From the NCBI GenBank assembly GCA_009841015.1, contig VXMQ01000190.1, positions 1 to 33,575 on the forward strand: a stretch of 33,575 nucleotides of DNA, read 5' to 3'. Positions 22,881 through 30,716 of the stretch are shown here, piece by piece. This DNA comes from Candidatus Palauibacter denitrificans. Lineage in GTDB: Bacteria > Gemmatimonadota > Gemmatimonadetes > Palauibacterales > Palauibacteraceae. Numbering within the stretch: position 1 is the first letter of the stretch; every line of letters begins with the position of its first letter. The position numbers were made by a program, and so were the translations under genes. The notes under the pieces were generated by a model, which made no database searches, was not told where the DNA came from, and was given only the letters and a program-made list of their open reading frames with translations.

Positions 22881-23258
22881 ATGAACGCGGAACAACGGAA
22901 ACACATCGAGAAGAGGCTGCTGGAGGCCCGGGCGCGCGCGACTCGGGAACTCGGCCAGTACGACGACGAGTTCACGAGCTCCCTCCAGGGGGCGGACAGC
23001 GATCTGGCCGCCTACAGCTTCCACATGGCGGACCAGGGGACGGACGCCATGGAGCGCGAGAAGGCGTTCCTGTTCGCGAGCAAGGAGGGTCGGCTGCTCT
23101 ACCACATCGACGAGGCGCTGCGACGGCTCTACCGGAACCCGGAGCACTTCGGAAGGTGTGAGCACTGCGGCGACGAGATCAGCTTCGAGCGCCTCGACGC
23201 CCTCCCGCACGCGCGGCTCTGCATCCGGTGCAAGGAAAAGGAAGAGACCGGTGCCTGA
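22881..23258 (+). CDS. DksA/TraR-family C4 zinc-finger protein
   Basis: A 125-residue protein of the DksA/TraR/YlyA type. Residues 1-85 form a coiled-coil hairpin with an acidic tip region (HMADQGTDAMEREKAF, about 48-63). The C4 zinc finger has Cys93 and Cys96 (CEHC) and Cys114 and Cys117 (CIRC), and ends in a short basic/acidic helix. DksA proteins enter the secondary channel of RNA polymerase and modulate rRNA and stress promoters, usually with ppGpp. This copy is shorter than E. coli DksA (151), closer to Firmicutes YlyA/YteA forms, and sits between ileS and lspA exactly as ylyA does. Whether it acts at RNA polymerase is inferred. The lspA start lies inside its last codons. Confidence 0.9.
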   Translation: MNAEQRKHIEKRLLEARARATRELGQYDDEFTSSLQGADSDLAAYSFHMADQGTDAMEREKAFLFASKEGRLLYHIDEALRRLYRNPEHFGRCEHCGDEISFERLDALPHARLCIRCKEKEETGA

Positions 23259-23841
23259 AGCCTCCGGAAACGTGGACGGCGCCACCCCCGAACACGAGTC
23301 GCCCGGGCTGCCGGGCAACGGCGACCGCGCCGCCCGAGTCTGGCTGACGCTCGTTCCGATCGTCGTCATCCTCGCGCTGGACATCGCGACCAAGGCGTGG
23401 GTCATGAACACGTTCGAGCTGTACGAGCGAACGCCGGTGATCGGCGACTTCTTCCGCTTCACCTACACGCACAACCGCGGCGCCGCCTTCGGGCTCAACA
23501 TCGGCGAACATTCGCGGATCTTCTTTCTCATCCTCTCCCTGATCGCGCTCGGCGTCCTCGGCGTCCTCTACCGCGGCACGCCGTCCTCCGACCGACTGCG
23601 CATCCTCGCCATCTCGCTCGTCTCCGCCGGCGCTCTCGGCAACATCTGGGACCGCATCCGGCTGGAGGCAGGGGTCGTGGACTTCCTCGACTTCGGTATC
23701 GGTACGCACCGTTTTCCCATCTTCAACATCGCGGATTCCGCCGTAACGGTCGGCGCGGCCCTGTTGCTGATCTCGTTCTGGCTCGAGGGCCGGCGCGAGA
23801 GGGAGATGGCGGCCGCGTCGGCGGAGGCGACCCCCGAGTGA
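23251..23841 (+). CDS. lspA: Lipoprotein signal peptidase (signal peptidase II)
   Basis: A 196-residue membrane aspartyl protease that cleaves lipoprotein signal peptides after lipidation of the +1 Cys. Four hydrophobic helices (about 30-50, 88-106, 114-132, 160-178) are visible. The catalytic aspartates are Asp144 in GVVDFLDF and Asp162 in FNIADSAVT, and the substrate-site motif TYTHNRGAAFG is at 71-81. GTG 23251 overlaps the end of the DksA-like gene by eight bases; earlier codons in this frame only read through that gene. About 28 hydrophilic residues precede helix 1, more than in E. coli. The final 20 residues are Ala/Glu-rich. Confidence 0.94.
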   Translation: MPEASGNVDGATPEHESPGLPGNGDRAARVWLTLVPIVVILALDIATKAWVMNTFELYERTPVIGDFFRFTYTHNRGAAFGLNIGEHSRIFFLILSLIALGVLGVLYRGTPSSDRLRILAISLVSAGALGNIWDRIRLEAGVVDFLDFGIGTHRFPIFNIADSAVTVGAALLLISFWLEGRREREMAAASAEATPE

Positions 23842-23842
23842 C

Positions 23843-24835
23843 GTGAGTCCGCCCGAATCCGACGCGGAAGATGCGGGCGAGCGGCGGCTCATCGAGATCG
23901 GCGAGGGCGAGGACGCGGCCCTCGACCGGCTCGACCGTCTGTTGGCCGAACGCATGTCCCTGAGCCGGGCCCGCGTCGCGCAACTCATCTCCGACGGCCG
24001 GGTGACCATCGGCGGGCGGGCGGTGCGGAAGCGGTATCGGCCGCGGGCGGGAGACCGGATCGAGATCGAACTGCCGCCCCCGGTTTCCACCCGCCTGGAA
24101 CCCGAAGACATCCCGGTGGTGATCCGATACGCGGATGACGACCTCGCGGTGGTCGAGAAACCGGCCGGGCTCGTCGTTCATCCCGCGCCTGGCCATCCGG
24201 GAGGCACACTGGTGAACGCCCTCCTGTTTCAGCTTGGCGGGCTGTCGAGCATCGGGGGCGACCGCCGGCCCGGGATCGTGCACCGGCTGGACAAGGACAC
24301 GAGCGGGCTCATGCTCGTCGCACGCCGGGACGAGGCGCATCGGGCGCTGTCCGCGGCCCTCCGCCGCCGCGCGGTCGAGCGCGGATACATCGCTGCGGCG
24401 TGGGGACACCTCGACGAGGCGCGCTTCACGGTGGACCGTCCGATCGGGCGCGACCCGCGCGACCGGAAGCGGATGGCCGTGCGCGAGGCCGGCCGGCCCG
24501 CGGTGACGCACTTCAAGCGCCTGGAACGCTGGAACGCCGCGGAACTGCTCGCCGTGCGGCTCGCCACCGGGAGGACGCACCAGATTCGCGTGCACCTCGG
24601 GTCGCTCGGACACCCGGTCGTCGCGGACCCCATCTACGGGCCGGACTGGGAACGGGGGTTCGGCGGCGCGGGGGGGCGCTGGGCGGAGGTGCTTCGCCAC
24701 CGGGCCGGGCGACTCTTCCTGCACGCCGCGCACCTCGCGTTCGAGCACCCCGGGACCGGCGAGGCGCTGTCCTTCACCTCGCCGCTGCCTTCGCCGCTTC
24801 TGGAGGCCGCGGAATGGGCCCGGGCGACCTCGTGA
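23843..24835 (+). CDS. rluD: 23S rRNA pseudouridine synthase, RluD/RluA family
   Basis: A 330-residue pseudouridine synthase. An S4 RNA-binding domain (about 27-75, with SLSRARVAQLISDGRVTIGG) precedes the catalytic domain, whose signature GIVHRLDKDTSGLMLVA contains the catalytic Asp150. Further family motifs are EKPAGLVVHPAPGH, ATGRTHQIRVHL and HPVVADPIYG. Homologues in the same position after lspA (ylyB in Bacillus) modify 23S rRNA; the exact uridines (helix 69 for true RluD) cannot be assigned from sequence. GTG 23843 is one base after the lspA stop. It is the last gene of the yggS-divIVA-ileS-dksA-like-lspA-rluD run. Confidence 0.94.
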   Translation: MSPPESDAEDAGERRLIEIGEGEDAALDRLDRLLAERMSLSRARVAQLISDGRVTIGGRAVRKRYRPRAGDRIEIELPPPVSTRLEPEDIPVVIRYADDDLAVVEKPAGLVVHPAPGHPGGTLVNALLFQLGGLSSIGGDRRPGIVHRLDKDTSGLMLVARRDEAHRALSAALRRRAVERGYIAAAWGHLDEARFTVDRPIGRDPRDRKRMAVREAGRPAVTHFKRLERWNAAELLAVRLATGRTHQIRVHLGSLGHPVVADPIYGPDWERGFGGAGGRWAEVLRHRAGRLFLHAAHLAFEHPGTGEALSFTSPLPSPLLEAAEWARATS

Positions 24836-24872
24836 GGCGCGCACGGCGCGCCGCGAACGGGTCGCCGCGTGG

Positions 24873-24901
24873 TTGACGCATATCGGAGGGGCGTCTAGCG
24901 T
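24873..24901 (+). promoter_or_regulatory. Promoter placed for a leaderless message of the 24908 gene
   Basis: TTGACG (24873-24878), a 17-base spacer and TAGCGT (24896-24901). Only six bases (CCCCGC) separate the -10 from the ATG at 24908, so transcription would start at or within a base or two of the start codon. Confidence 0.6.
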
Positions 24902-24907
24902 CCCCGC

Positions 24908-25132
24908 ATGAACCAGGGAAGACGAGACCGACGGAGCGGGAGCGCCCCCGCCCGCGGCCTCCAGTTCGGAGTGGCCAACTACGCGGCGTTCGCGCTCGGC
25001 CTCACGTCGATCGCCGCCGGGTACGTTCTGCTCGACCGGGGGTCCGTGACGGCCGCGCCGCTCCTGCTCATCCTCGGCTACGCGGTGTTCCTGCCCGCCG
25101 GACTGATCCTCGGCTGGCGCAAGCTCGGCTAG
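24908..25132 (+). CDS. Small two-helix membrane protein
   Basis: A 74-residue protein with a basic, disordered N terminus (about 1-18) and two hydrophobic helices: about 24-43 (NYAAFALGLTSIAAGYVLLD) and 50-68 (APLLLILGYAVFLPAGLIL). The layout, with an Asn-Tyr before helix 1, GYVLL at its end and a Pro in helix 2, recalls small DUF3098-like membrane proteins, but I cannot confirm the match. There is no Shine-Dalgarno; the promoter directly abuts the ATG, pointing to leaderless translation. tRNA-Val follows after 68 bases without a terminator that I can see, so the two may be co-transcribed. Confidence 0.75.
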   Translation: MNQGRRDRRSGSAPARGLQFGVANYAAFALGLTSIAAGYVLLDRGSVTAAPLLLILGYAVFLPAGLILGWRKLG

Positions 25133-25200
25133 GGACACGACACCGGGGAGTTCGGCCCACGGAGGCCCCGCCGCAAAGCCGCGCGGCCAGCGGCGATTCG

Positions 25201-25275
25201 GGGCGAATAGCTCAGCCGGTTCAGAGCGCCTGCCTTACAAGCAGGAGGTCGGGGGTTCGAATCCCTCTTCGCCCA
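25201..25275 (+). tRNA. tRNA-Val (anticodon UAC)
   Basis: A complete cloverleaf. The acceptor GGGCGAA (25201-25207) pairs with TTCGCCC (25268-25274), with discriminator A at 25275. The D arm starts at GCTC 25210. The anticodon stem CCTGC/GCAGG closes loop CTTACAA with anticodon TAC at 25236-25238. The T stem GGGGG/CCCTC (one G-U pair) closes TTCGAAT. The 3' CCA is not encoded, so it must be added after RNase Z-type or exonucleolytic trimming. A coding sequence begins two bases after the discriminator. Translating the reverse strand here yields the familiar tRNA-derived false peptide containing RDSNPRPPACKAG. Confidence 0.97.
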
Positions 25276-25276
25276 T

Positions 25277-26218
25277 TTGGTTACCGAACTGTGGTTCCTG
25301 ATCGGCACGCTCTCGCGTTGGGCGCTGTTCGCGGGTCTCCTCGTCGCGGTGGGGGCGGTGGCCTTCAAGCTGGTCATCCTCCGGCGTTTCCCCGGGTTCG
25401 AGTCGGAGGGGGATGATGCCGCCGGCGTGTTGCCCGAGAGACTGGCCGCGCGGATCGGCGGTCTCGCCGTACTGCTCGCCGGTGCGGGCGCCCTGGGGCG
25501 ACTCGCGGCGGAGGTGAGCGTCTTTCGCGACCCGTTCGAACCGCTGGGGGCCGAAGTCCGCCTGCTCGTGGCCGGGACTTCCTGGGGCCGGGCGTGGCTC
25601 GGGCAGATCGCGGCGGTCGTGCTTTCCACGCTGGCGTTCGCCCTCGCTTCCGCGCGGGGCGCGCGGGCGGAATTCGGCTGGATCGCGGCCGTGGCGGGAG
25701 TGGCACTTCTCGCGTACACGCCGGCCTTGGCCGGGCACGCCGCCGGCGCCGAACACTTTGTCACTCCGGCGATTACGGCCGACATCTTCCACATGATGGC
25801 GGGCGGCGCGTGGCTGGGGACGCTGGCCGTGATGGCGGGGGTCCTGGTTCTGGGACGACGCCGGGGGGTTCCGATATCGAGGCGCCGCATCGTCGACTGG
25901 ATCTCGGCGTTTTCGCCGCTCGCGCTGGGCTCGGCGGCGGTCATCGCGGCCACCGGACTCTTCGCGACGTGGCTCCATCTCGGGTCGGTCTCGGCCCTCT
26001 GGACCGAACCCTACGGCCGGACGTTGAGTCTGAAGCTCTTCGTCCTCCTCGGAGTCGCGGGTTGCGGCGCCTATAACTGGCGACGCGCTCCCGGGCGGGT
26101 CGCGGACGCCGGAGATCCGCCCCGCCTCCCGCCGGCCGTCACCGTCGAGCTGGGCGCGGCGGGTCTTCTCCTCCTCGTCACGGCCGTCCTCACCGGGACG
26201 CCACCCCCCGCCCATTGA
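25277..26218 (+). CDS. CopD-domain multi-pass membrane protein
   Basis: A 313-residue protein with about eight hydrophobic helices. The segment ITADIFHMMAGGAWLGTLAVMAG (about 172-194) has the CopD hallmark HxxxGGxWLG, and earlier parts (LSRWALFAGLLVAVGAVAFK at the N terminus; YTPALAGHAAG) also fit the copper-resistance D family. CopD proteins are linked to copper uptake or periplasmic copper handling; no CopC or other copper gene is adjacent, so the role is tentative. No ATG is available. The likely start is TTG 25277, one base after the tRNA 3' end, and no Shine-Dalgarno is possible outside the tRNA itself. The next in-frame GTG falls within helix 1. Confidence 0.82.
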   Translation: MVTELWFLIGTLSRWALFAGLLVAVGAVAFKLVILRRFPGFESEGDDAAGVLPERLAARIGGLAVLLAGAGALGRLAAEVSVFRDPFEPLGAEVRLLVAGTSWGRAWLGQIAAVVLSTLAFALASARGARAEFGWIAAVAGVALLAYTPALAGHAAGAEHFVTPAITADIFHMMAGGAWLGTLAVMAGVLVLGRRRGVPISRRRIVDWISAFSPLALGSAAVIAATGLFATWLHLGSVSALWTEPYGRTLSLKLFVLLGVAGCGAYNWRRAPGRVADAGDPPRLPPAVTVELGAAGLLLLVTAVLTGTPPPAH

Positions 26219-26246
26219 AGCCCGTGAGACGCTCGGTGACACAGGC

Positions 26247-27563
26247 ATGGGCAGGGTCCGGGCCGTGACCGCGACTTCGGAGCTTCGGGTGAACGGAGAC
26301 CGGCTGTGGGGACGCATCGCGGAGATGGCTCGCATCGGAGCCACTCCGGCCGGGGGCGTCCACCGGCTGGCGCTGACCGACGAGGACCGTCGAGCGCGCG
26401 ATCTCTTTCGGGCGTGGGCCGAGTCGCTGGGTCTTGCCGTGTCGGTCGACGGGATCGGCAACATGTTCGCCCGCCGGGAAGGAACGGGCGGCGCCGGGGC
26501 GGAAGGACGACCCCCTCTCGTGCTCGGGAGCCACCTCGACAGCCAGCCGACGGGGGGCCGGTTCGACGGGCCGCTCGGCGTTCTCGCGGCGCTGGAGGTC
26601 GTGGAAACGCTCGAGGAGCACGGGGTTCGGACGGCGCGTCCGATCGAAGTGGCGAACTGGACGAACGAGGAAGGGGCACGTTTTCCGCCCGCCATGATGG
26701 GCTCGGGCGTGTTCTCGGCCCGCTTCGATCTCGCCGACGCCCTCGCCGCGACGGACCCGGACGGGATGACGGTGTCCGACGCCATCGACCGCATCGGCTA
26801 TCGCGGCGCGCTCCCCGTGGTGGGTCGCCCGGTCGCCGCCGCGCTCGAGTTGCACATCGAGCAGGGCCCGATTCTCGAGGAGAACGGGCGCGAGATCGGC
26901 GTGGTGACCGGCGTGCAGGGCGCCCGCTGGTTCGACCTGGCGATCGTGGGCGAGGAAGCGCACGCCGGGTCGACGCCGATATCCCGGCGGACGGATCCGG
27001 TGGCGGCGCTCGGGCGGTTTCTCGTCGACGCGTATCGGCGCATCGAACGCGACTTCGCGCCGCACGGACGCCTGACCTTCGGCGTCCTGGCGGCCGAGCC
27101 GGCCTCGCGGAACACCGTGCCCGGACGCGTGACGGTCAGCGTGGACCTGCGCCACCCCGACGATGCAATCCTGGACGACATGGAAGATGCTCTGCGCGAG
27201 GCGGCGACCGAGGCCTGTCTCGAACGCGGAGCGGCATGGCGGCTCGACGACGTCTGGCGCTCCCCTCCGGTCCGGTTTTCCGGCCGGTGCATCGACGCTG
27301 TTCGCGCGGCCGCGGATCTCTGCGGCTATTCCTCCATGCCGATGGTCGCCGGCGCCGGCCATGACTCCGTGCACACGAACGATGTCGCGCCGACGGGGAT
27401 GATCTTCGTTCCCTGCGAAGGCGGCATCAGTCACAACGAGGCGGAGAACATCACGCCCGCACAGGCGGAGGCGGGAGCCAACGTCCTCCTCCACGCGGCG
27501 CTCGGGCTCGTGGAGCCAACGCCGGCTGATATGTTGTCCGCGCCCACAAACCAATCAGCGTAG
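26247..27563 (+). CDS. M20-family amidohydrolase (N-carbamoyl-amino acid hydrolase / beta-ureidopropionase type)
   Basis: A 438-residue zinc-dependent hydrolase of the HyuC/AllC/beta-ureidopropionase branch, which cleaves N-carbamoyl or ureido groups releasing ammonia and CO2. The binuclear metal ligands are visible: His96 (LGSHLDSQPTGG), Asp107 (RFDGPLG), Glu142 (WTNEEGARF), His203 (ELHIEQGP) and a C-terminal His in GGISHNEAEN. The dimerisation domain contains GEEAHAGSTPISRRTDP and ASRNTVPG. Substrate (N-carbamoyl-beta-alanine, ureidoglycolate, allantoate or N-carbamoyl amino acids) cannot be chosen from sequence. The neighbouring aminotransferase, 26 bases downstream, makes a carbamoyl-amine to amine to semialdehyde route plausible. 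Confidence 0.9.
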   Translation: MGRVRAVTATSELRVNGDRLWGRIAEMARIGATPAGGVHRLALTDEDRRARDLFRAWAESLGLAVSVDGIGNMFARREGTGGAGAEGRPPLVLGSHLDSQPTGGRFDGPLGVLAALEVVETLEEHGVRTARPIEVANWTNEEGARFPPAMMGSGVFSARFDLADALAATDPDGMTVSDAIDRIGYRGALPVVGRPVAAALELHIEQGPILEENGREIGVVTGVQGARWFDLAIVGEEAHAGSTPISRRTDPVAALGRFLVDAYRRIERDFAPHGRLTFGVLAAEPASRNTVPGRVTVSVDLRHPDDAILDDMEDALREAATEACLERGAAWRLDDVWRSPPVRFSGRCIDAVRAAADLCGYSSMPMVAGAGHDSVHTNDVAPTGMIFVPCEGGISHNEAENITPAQAEAGANVLLHAALGLVEPTPADMLSAPTNQSA

Positions 27564-27589
27564 CGCGACACTACACGAGGAGGCGCCGC

Positions 27590-28990
27590 GTGACCGCCAC
27601 GACGAACCCCGCCACGGCGACCCCCGCCGGATCCGCAACGGCTCAATGGCAGGACCTCGACCGACGCCATCACGTCCACCCCTTCATCGACCCCCGGGTC
27701 GTGGCCGAGAAGGGGACGCGCGTGATCGTGGGCGCGGAGGGCCGTCACCTCATCGACTCCGATGGCCGGCGCATCCTCGACGGCATGGGCGGTCTGTGGT
27801 GCGTGAATCTCGGCTACGGACGGGAGGAACTTGCGAGGGCGGCGTACGACCAGATGGTTGAGCTTCCCTACTACAACACGTTCTTCCGTTCCGCGCCCCC
27901 GGCCACGATCGAGCTGTCGCGCGTGCTCGCGGAACTCACGCCCGGTGCGATCGCGCACACCTTCTTCTCGAGCTCCGGTTCCGAGGCGAACGACACCATC
28001 GTCCGCCTCGTTCGCCGATACTGGGATCTCCGCGGGAAACCCGGGAAGAAGACGTTCATCAGTCGGACCTACGCCTATCACGGCAGCACGATGGCCGCCG
28101 CCAGCCTGGGCGGCTTCGAGGCCATGCACGCCGTGGGCGACCTTCCGCTGCCCGGCTTCGAGCACGTCATGCCGCCCTACTGGTTCACGATGGGGGCGCC
28201 CGGCGAGACGCCGGAGGAGACCGGTGCGCGGGCGGCGCGGGCGCTGGAGGAGAAGATCGCGGAACTCGGCGCGGATCGCGTGGCGGCGTTCATCGGAGAG
28301 CCCGTCATCGGCGCCGGAGGCGTCATCGTGCCGCCTGACAACTACTGGCCCGAGATCCAGCGCATCTGCCGCGAGAACGACGTGCTCATCGTCTGCGACG
28401 AGGTGATTACCGGCTTCGGCCGCACCGGGGAGTGGTTCGGCGCGCAGAAGTTCGGCATCGAGGCCGATCTCATGACGATCGCCAAGGGACTCACCTCCGG
28501 CTACCTCCCGATGTCCGCCGTGCTCATGACCGACGCGGTGTTCGACGTTCTGGCCGAAGGGGGAGTGATCCCGCACGGCTACACCTATTCGGGCCACCCC
28601 GTCGCGGCGGCCGTGGCCCTGGAGAACCTTCGGATCATGAAGGAGGAGGGCGTCGTCGACCGGGTGCGGGAGGACACCGGCCCCTACTTCCAGGCGCGGC
28701 TGCGGGAGTTGAACGATCACCCGCTGGTGGGCGAGGTGCGGGGCATCGGACTCGTGGCCAGCGTCGAACTCTCGAAGGACAAGACGACCCGGGAACTTTT
28801 CGAGCCCGTGGGCGAGGTGGGAGCCCTCTGTCACGAGCATCTCTACGACGAGGGGGTCGTGTTCCGCGCCATGCGCGACGTCGTGTGCACGAGCCCACCG
28901 CTCACGATCACGCGCGACGAGATCGACGAACTCGTAACGAAGGCCCGCGCGGGCATCGACCGGACGGCGCGGGACCTCGGCATGACGTAG
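27590..28990 (+). CDS. Class III omega-aminotransferase (SpuC-like, amine:pyruvate)
   Basis: A 466-residue fold-type I PLP enzyme. The catalytic lysine is Lys299 in TIAKGLTSGYLPM, Asp270 in VCDEVITGFGRTG contacts the PLP ring nitrogen, and FFSSSGSEANDT (125-136) binds phosphate. The opening pattern HHVHPFID, the GLWCVNLGYG motif and HGYTYSGHPVAAAVALEN closely resemble Pseudomonas SpuC putrescine-pyruvate aminotransferase and beta-alanine:pyruvate aminotransferases. GTG 27590 has GAGGAGG at 27577-27583, six bases upstream. Together with the preceding M20 hydrolase it suggests catabolism of a carbamoylated or primary amine with transfer to pyruvate; an aldehyde dehydrogenase to finish the route is present at 2275, not adjacent. 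Convergent with the minus-strand ligase, with a 55-base gap lacking a T-run terminator. Confidence 0.92.
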   Translation: MTATTNPATATPAGSATAQWQDLDRRHHVHPFIDPRVVAEKGTRVIVGAEGRHLIDSDGRRILDGMGGLWCVNLGYGREELARAAYDQMVELPYYNTFFRSAPPATIELSRVLAELTPGAIAHTFFSSSGSEANDTIVRLVRRYWDLRGKPGKKTFISRTYAYHGSTMAAASLGGFEAMHAVGDLPLPGFEHVMPPYWFTMGAPGETPEETGARAARALEEKIAELGADRVAAFIGEPVIGAGGVIVPPDNYWPEIQRICRENDVLIVCDEVITGFGRTGEWFGAQKFGIEADLMTIAKGLTSGYLPMSAVLMTDAVFDVLAEGGVIPHGYTYSGHPVAAAVALENLRIMKEEGVVDRVREDTGPYFQARLRELNDHPLVGEVRGIGLVASVELSKDKTTRELFEPVGEVGALCHEHLYDEGVVFRAMRDVVCTSPPLTITRDEIDELVTKARAGIDRTARDLGMT

Positions 28991-29045
28991 CGCTGAACGC
29001 TCCGCGGCGTCGCGCGTGCTTCGCGGGGTCGCGCGCGTGCCGCTG

Positions 29046-30149
29046 TCAGACGCCTTCGAGCGTCTCCGCCATGAGGTGTCGGACCACGGCCCGCGTGTCG
29101 CCGGTCTCTTCGTAGACGGCGAGCTGCCGCTGCGAACTCGACCCTTCCCGGATGATCCGGAGCGCGTATTCCACCTCCGCGCGCGTGCCGAGTTCGTCGA
29201 CCACGTCGTCGAGGAACCACTCGACGATTTCGATGATCAGGTCCGAGGCCGGGTGCTCGCTCTGCCGCCCGAAGTCGATGAGCTTGCCGGGCAGCCCGTA
29301 CCTGGCCGCGCGCCACTTGTTCTCGGCCAGCAGTACCTCGGGGTACTGGCGAAACGTGAGGTTGTCCCGCCGCAGCTTCCACAGCTTCGCCACGATCCCC
29401 TGGAAGATGGCGGCGATGCACACGACTTCCTCCACGCGCGTGCACATGTCGCACACGCGAAACTCGAGCGTCGGGAACTTGTGATTGGGACGGACGTCCC
29501 ACCAGATCTTGCTCGAATCCGCGATCGTGTTCGAGCGGACCATCGTCTGGATGAAGTGCTCGTACTCGTTCCAGCTGCCGAAGCTCATCGGGATACCCGT
29601 GCGCGGAAAGTTCCGCCAGATGATGCTGCGGTAGGAGTGCAGCCCCGTCTTCGACCCCTCCCAGAACGGCGAACTGGTGGAGAGCGCGAGCAGGTGGGGG
29701 AGGAAATACCGCGAGACGTTCATCGCGTCGACCATGAAGTCCCGGTCTTCGATGCCCACGTGGATGTGGGTGCCGAAAATCAGGTTCCGCTCGGCAACCT
29801 GCTGCAGATCCTCCCGCAATCCGACGTAGCGGTCGAGCGGCGTGATGTCCTGCTGCTCCCAGGTCGAGAAGGGATGCGTCCCCGCGGCCACGATGGCGAG
29901 CCCCTTCTCCGCAACCGTGCCACTCACGAGGCGGCGCATGCGCACCACTTCCTCGCGCGCCTCGGCCACATCCCGGCAGACCTCGCTCGCCGTCTCCACG
30001 CAGGCCTGATGAAGCTCAGGGTGGATCTGCCCGCGCGTCTCCTCATCCCCCTCGAGAATCTCGGTGATGAACGACGTGAGTTCGCCGGTCTCCGGATGGA
30101 CGACCTGGTATTCCTCTTCGATCCCGAGCGTAAGTGAAGGCGCTTTCAT
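29046..30149 (-). CDS. Carboxylate-amine ligase, YbdK / glutamate-cysteine ligase type 2 family
   Basis: A 367-residue member of the GCS2 family. The N-terminal LGIEEEYQVV (8-17) carries the metal/ATP-binding acidic cluster, GTHIHVGI (126-133) is the second signature, and FPTLEFRVCDMCTRVEEVV and LAENKWRAARYG follow. E. coli YbdK has weak glutamate-cysteine ligase activity and many homologues are of unknown substrate, so gamma-glutamylcysteine synthesis is possible but not shown. The start ATG 30149 has GGAGAGGG upstream on the minus strand; extending further would add unconserved sequence. Divergent from the small membrane protein at 30280. Confidence 0.92.
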   Translation of the reverse strand: MKAPSLTLGIEEEYQVVHPETGELTSFITEILEGDEETRGQIHPELHQACVETASEVCRDVAEAREEVVRMRRLVSGTVAEKGLAIVAAGTHPFSTWEQQDITPLDRYVGLREDLQQVAERNLIFGTHIHVGIEDRDFMVDAMNVSRYFLPHLLALSTSSPFWEGSKTGLHSYRSIIWRNFPRTGIPMSFGSWNEYEHFIQTMVRSNTIADSSKIWWDVRPNHKFPTLEFRVCDMCTRVEEVVCIAAIFQGIVAKLWKLRRDNLTFRQYPEVLLAENKWRAARYGLPGKLIDFGRQSEHPASDLIIEIVEWFLDDVVDELGTRAEVEYALRIIREGSSSQRQLAVYEETGDTRAVVRHLMAETLEGV

Positions 30150-30198
30150 GTGACCCTCTCCGGGGAGCGTTCGAAGCCGCGTGCGAGGCCGCGGGGGC

Positions 30199-30227
30199 AA
30201 GCTACTTTCGAGGATCGCCGGGGGCCA
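30199..30227 (-). promoter_or_regulatory. Weak candidate promoter for the YbdK-type gene
   Basis: On the minus strand TAGCTT (30204-30199) is the same hexamer used before rplM and 1603, and it would give a leader of about 40 bases. The -35 at 17 bases (TGGCCC, 30227-30222) is poor, so this is only a candidate. Confidence 0.25.
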
Positions 30228-30279
30228 TGTATGTTCCTCCGTCCCCGATCCGATCCGCATTCCCGACACGGAGGCACCA

Positions 30280-30603
30280 TTGATCGACTGGCTCTACGCA
30301 ACCTGCATCTTCTGGATTGTGGCTGCGGTCTTCTTCGGCGGCATCTACGACGCGGAGACCGGCTCGGCAGGACGCCAGGCGCTGGGGCTCCTGCTGAATC
30401 TCGTCGTGTTCCTCGGCATCTTCTCGGTGCTGCGGCTGGCCCTCGGCGGCCTGGGCGGAGAGAGCGCATTCATGAGCATCGTGTGGGGACTCGTCGTGCC
30501 CGCGGCCCTGCCTACGATGCTGCTCGGCCGGATCGGGAACGTGGTCTTCAAGCTCGTGGGCGTCACGATGACACGGAAAGTCTTCTCGGCCGACGCCCAC
30601 TAG
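30280..30603 (+). CDS. Small multi-helix membrane protein of unknown function
   Basis: A 107-residue protein from TTG 30280, chosen because GGAGG at 30270-30274 lies five bases upstream and because the sequence before it is hydrophilic and overlaps the divergent promoter region. Three or four hydrophobic segments are visible: about 3-19 (WLYATCIFWIVAAVFFGG), 30-49 (ALGLLLNLVVFLGIFSVLRLAL) and 62-76 (IVWGLVVPAALPTMLLG), with a short polar C terminus. There are no conserved catalytic residues and I do not recognise the family. It is followed by 113 bases containing the HU promoter. Confidence 0.7.
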   Translation: MIDWLYATCIFWIVAAVFFGGIYDAETGSAGRQALGLLLNLVVFLGIFSVLRLALGGLGGESAFMSIVWGLVVPAALPTMLLGRIGNVVFKLVGVTMTRKVFSADAH

Positions 30604-30638
30604 CCGGACCCTTCAGCGGGCGAAATCGCGCGCCACAC

Positions 30639-30667
30639 TTGCAATCCGGCGATGGTGCGCGAATTAT
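30639..30667 (+). promoter_or_regulatory. Candidate promoter of the HU-family gene
   Basis: TTGCAA (30639-30644), a 17-base spacer and AATTAT (30662-30667), each matching four of six consensus positions, in an unusually AT-rich patch. Transcription from about 30674 would give a leader of about 43 bases with GGGGAG before ATG 30717. Confidence 0.45.
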
Positions 30668-30716
30668 GCGGCCGGATCGCTCGTCGGAGCTTACTTTCAA
30701 CAGGGGAGAACCCAGG

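Noticed and set aside
25129..26794. Minus-strand frames covering the tRNA and the CopD and M20 genes, containing RDSNPRPPACKAGALN
   Set aside because: That peptide is the well-known mistranslation of an antisense tRNA gene. The frames oppose a clear tRNA and conserved coding sequences.
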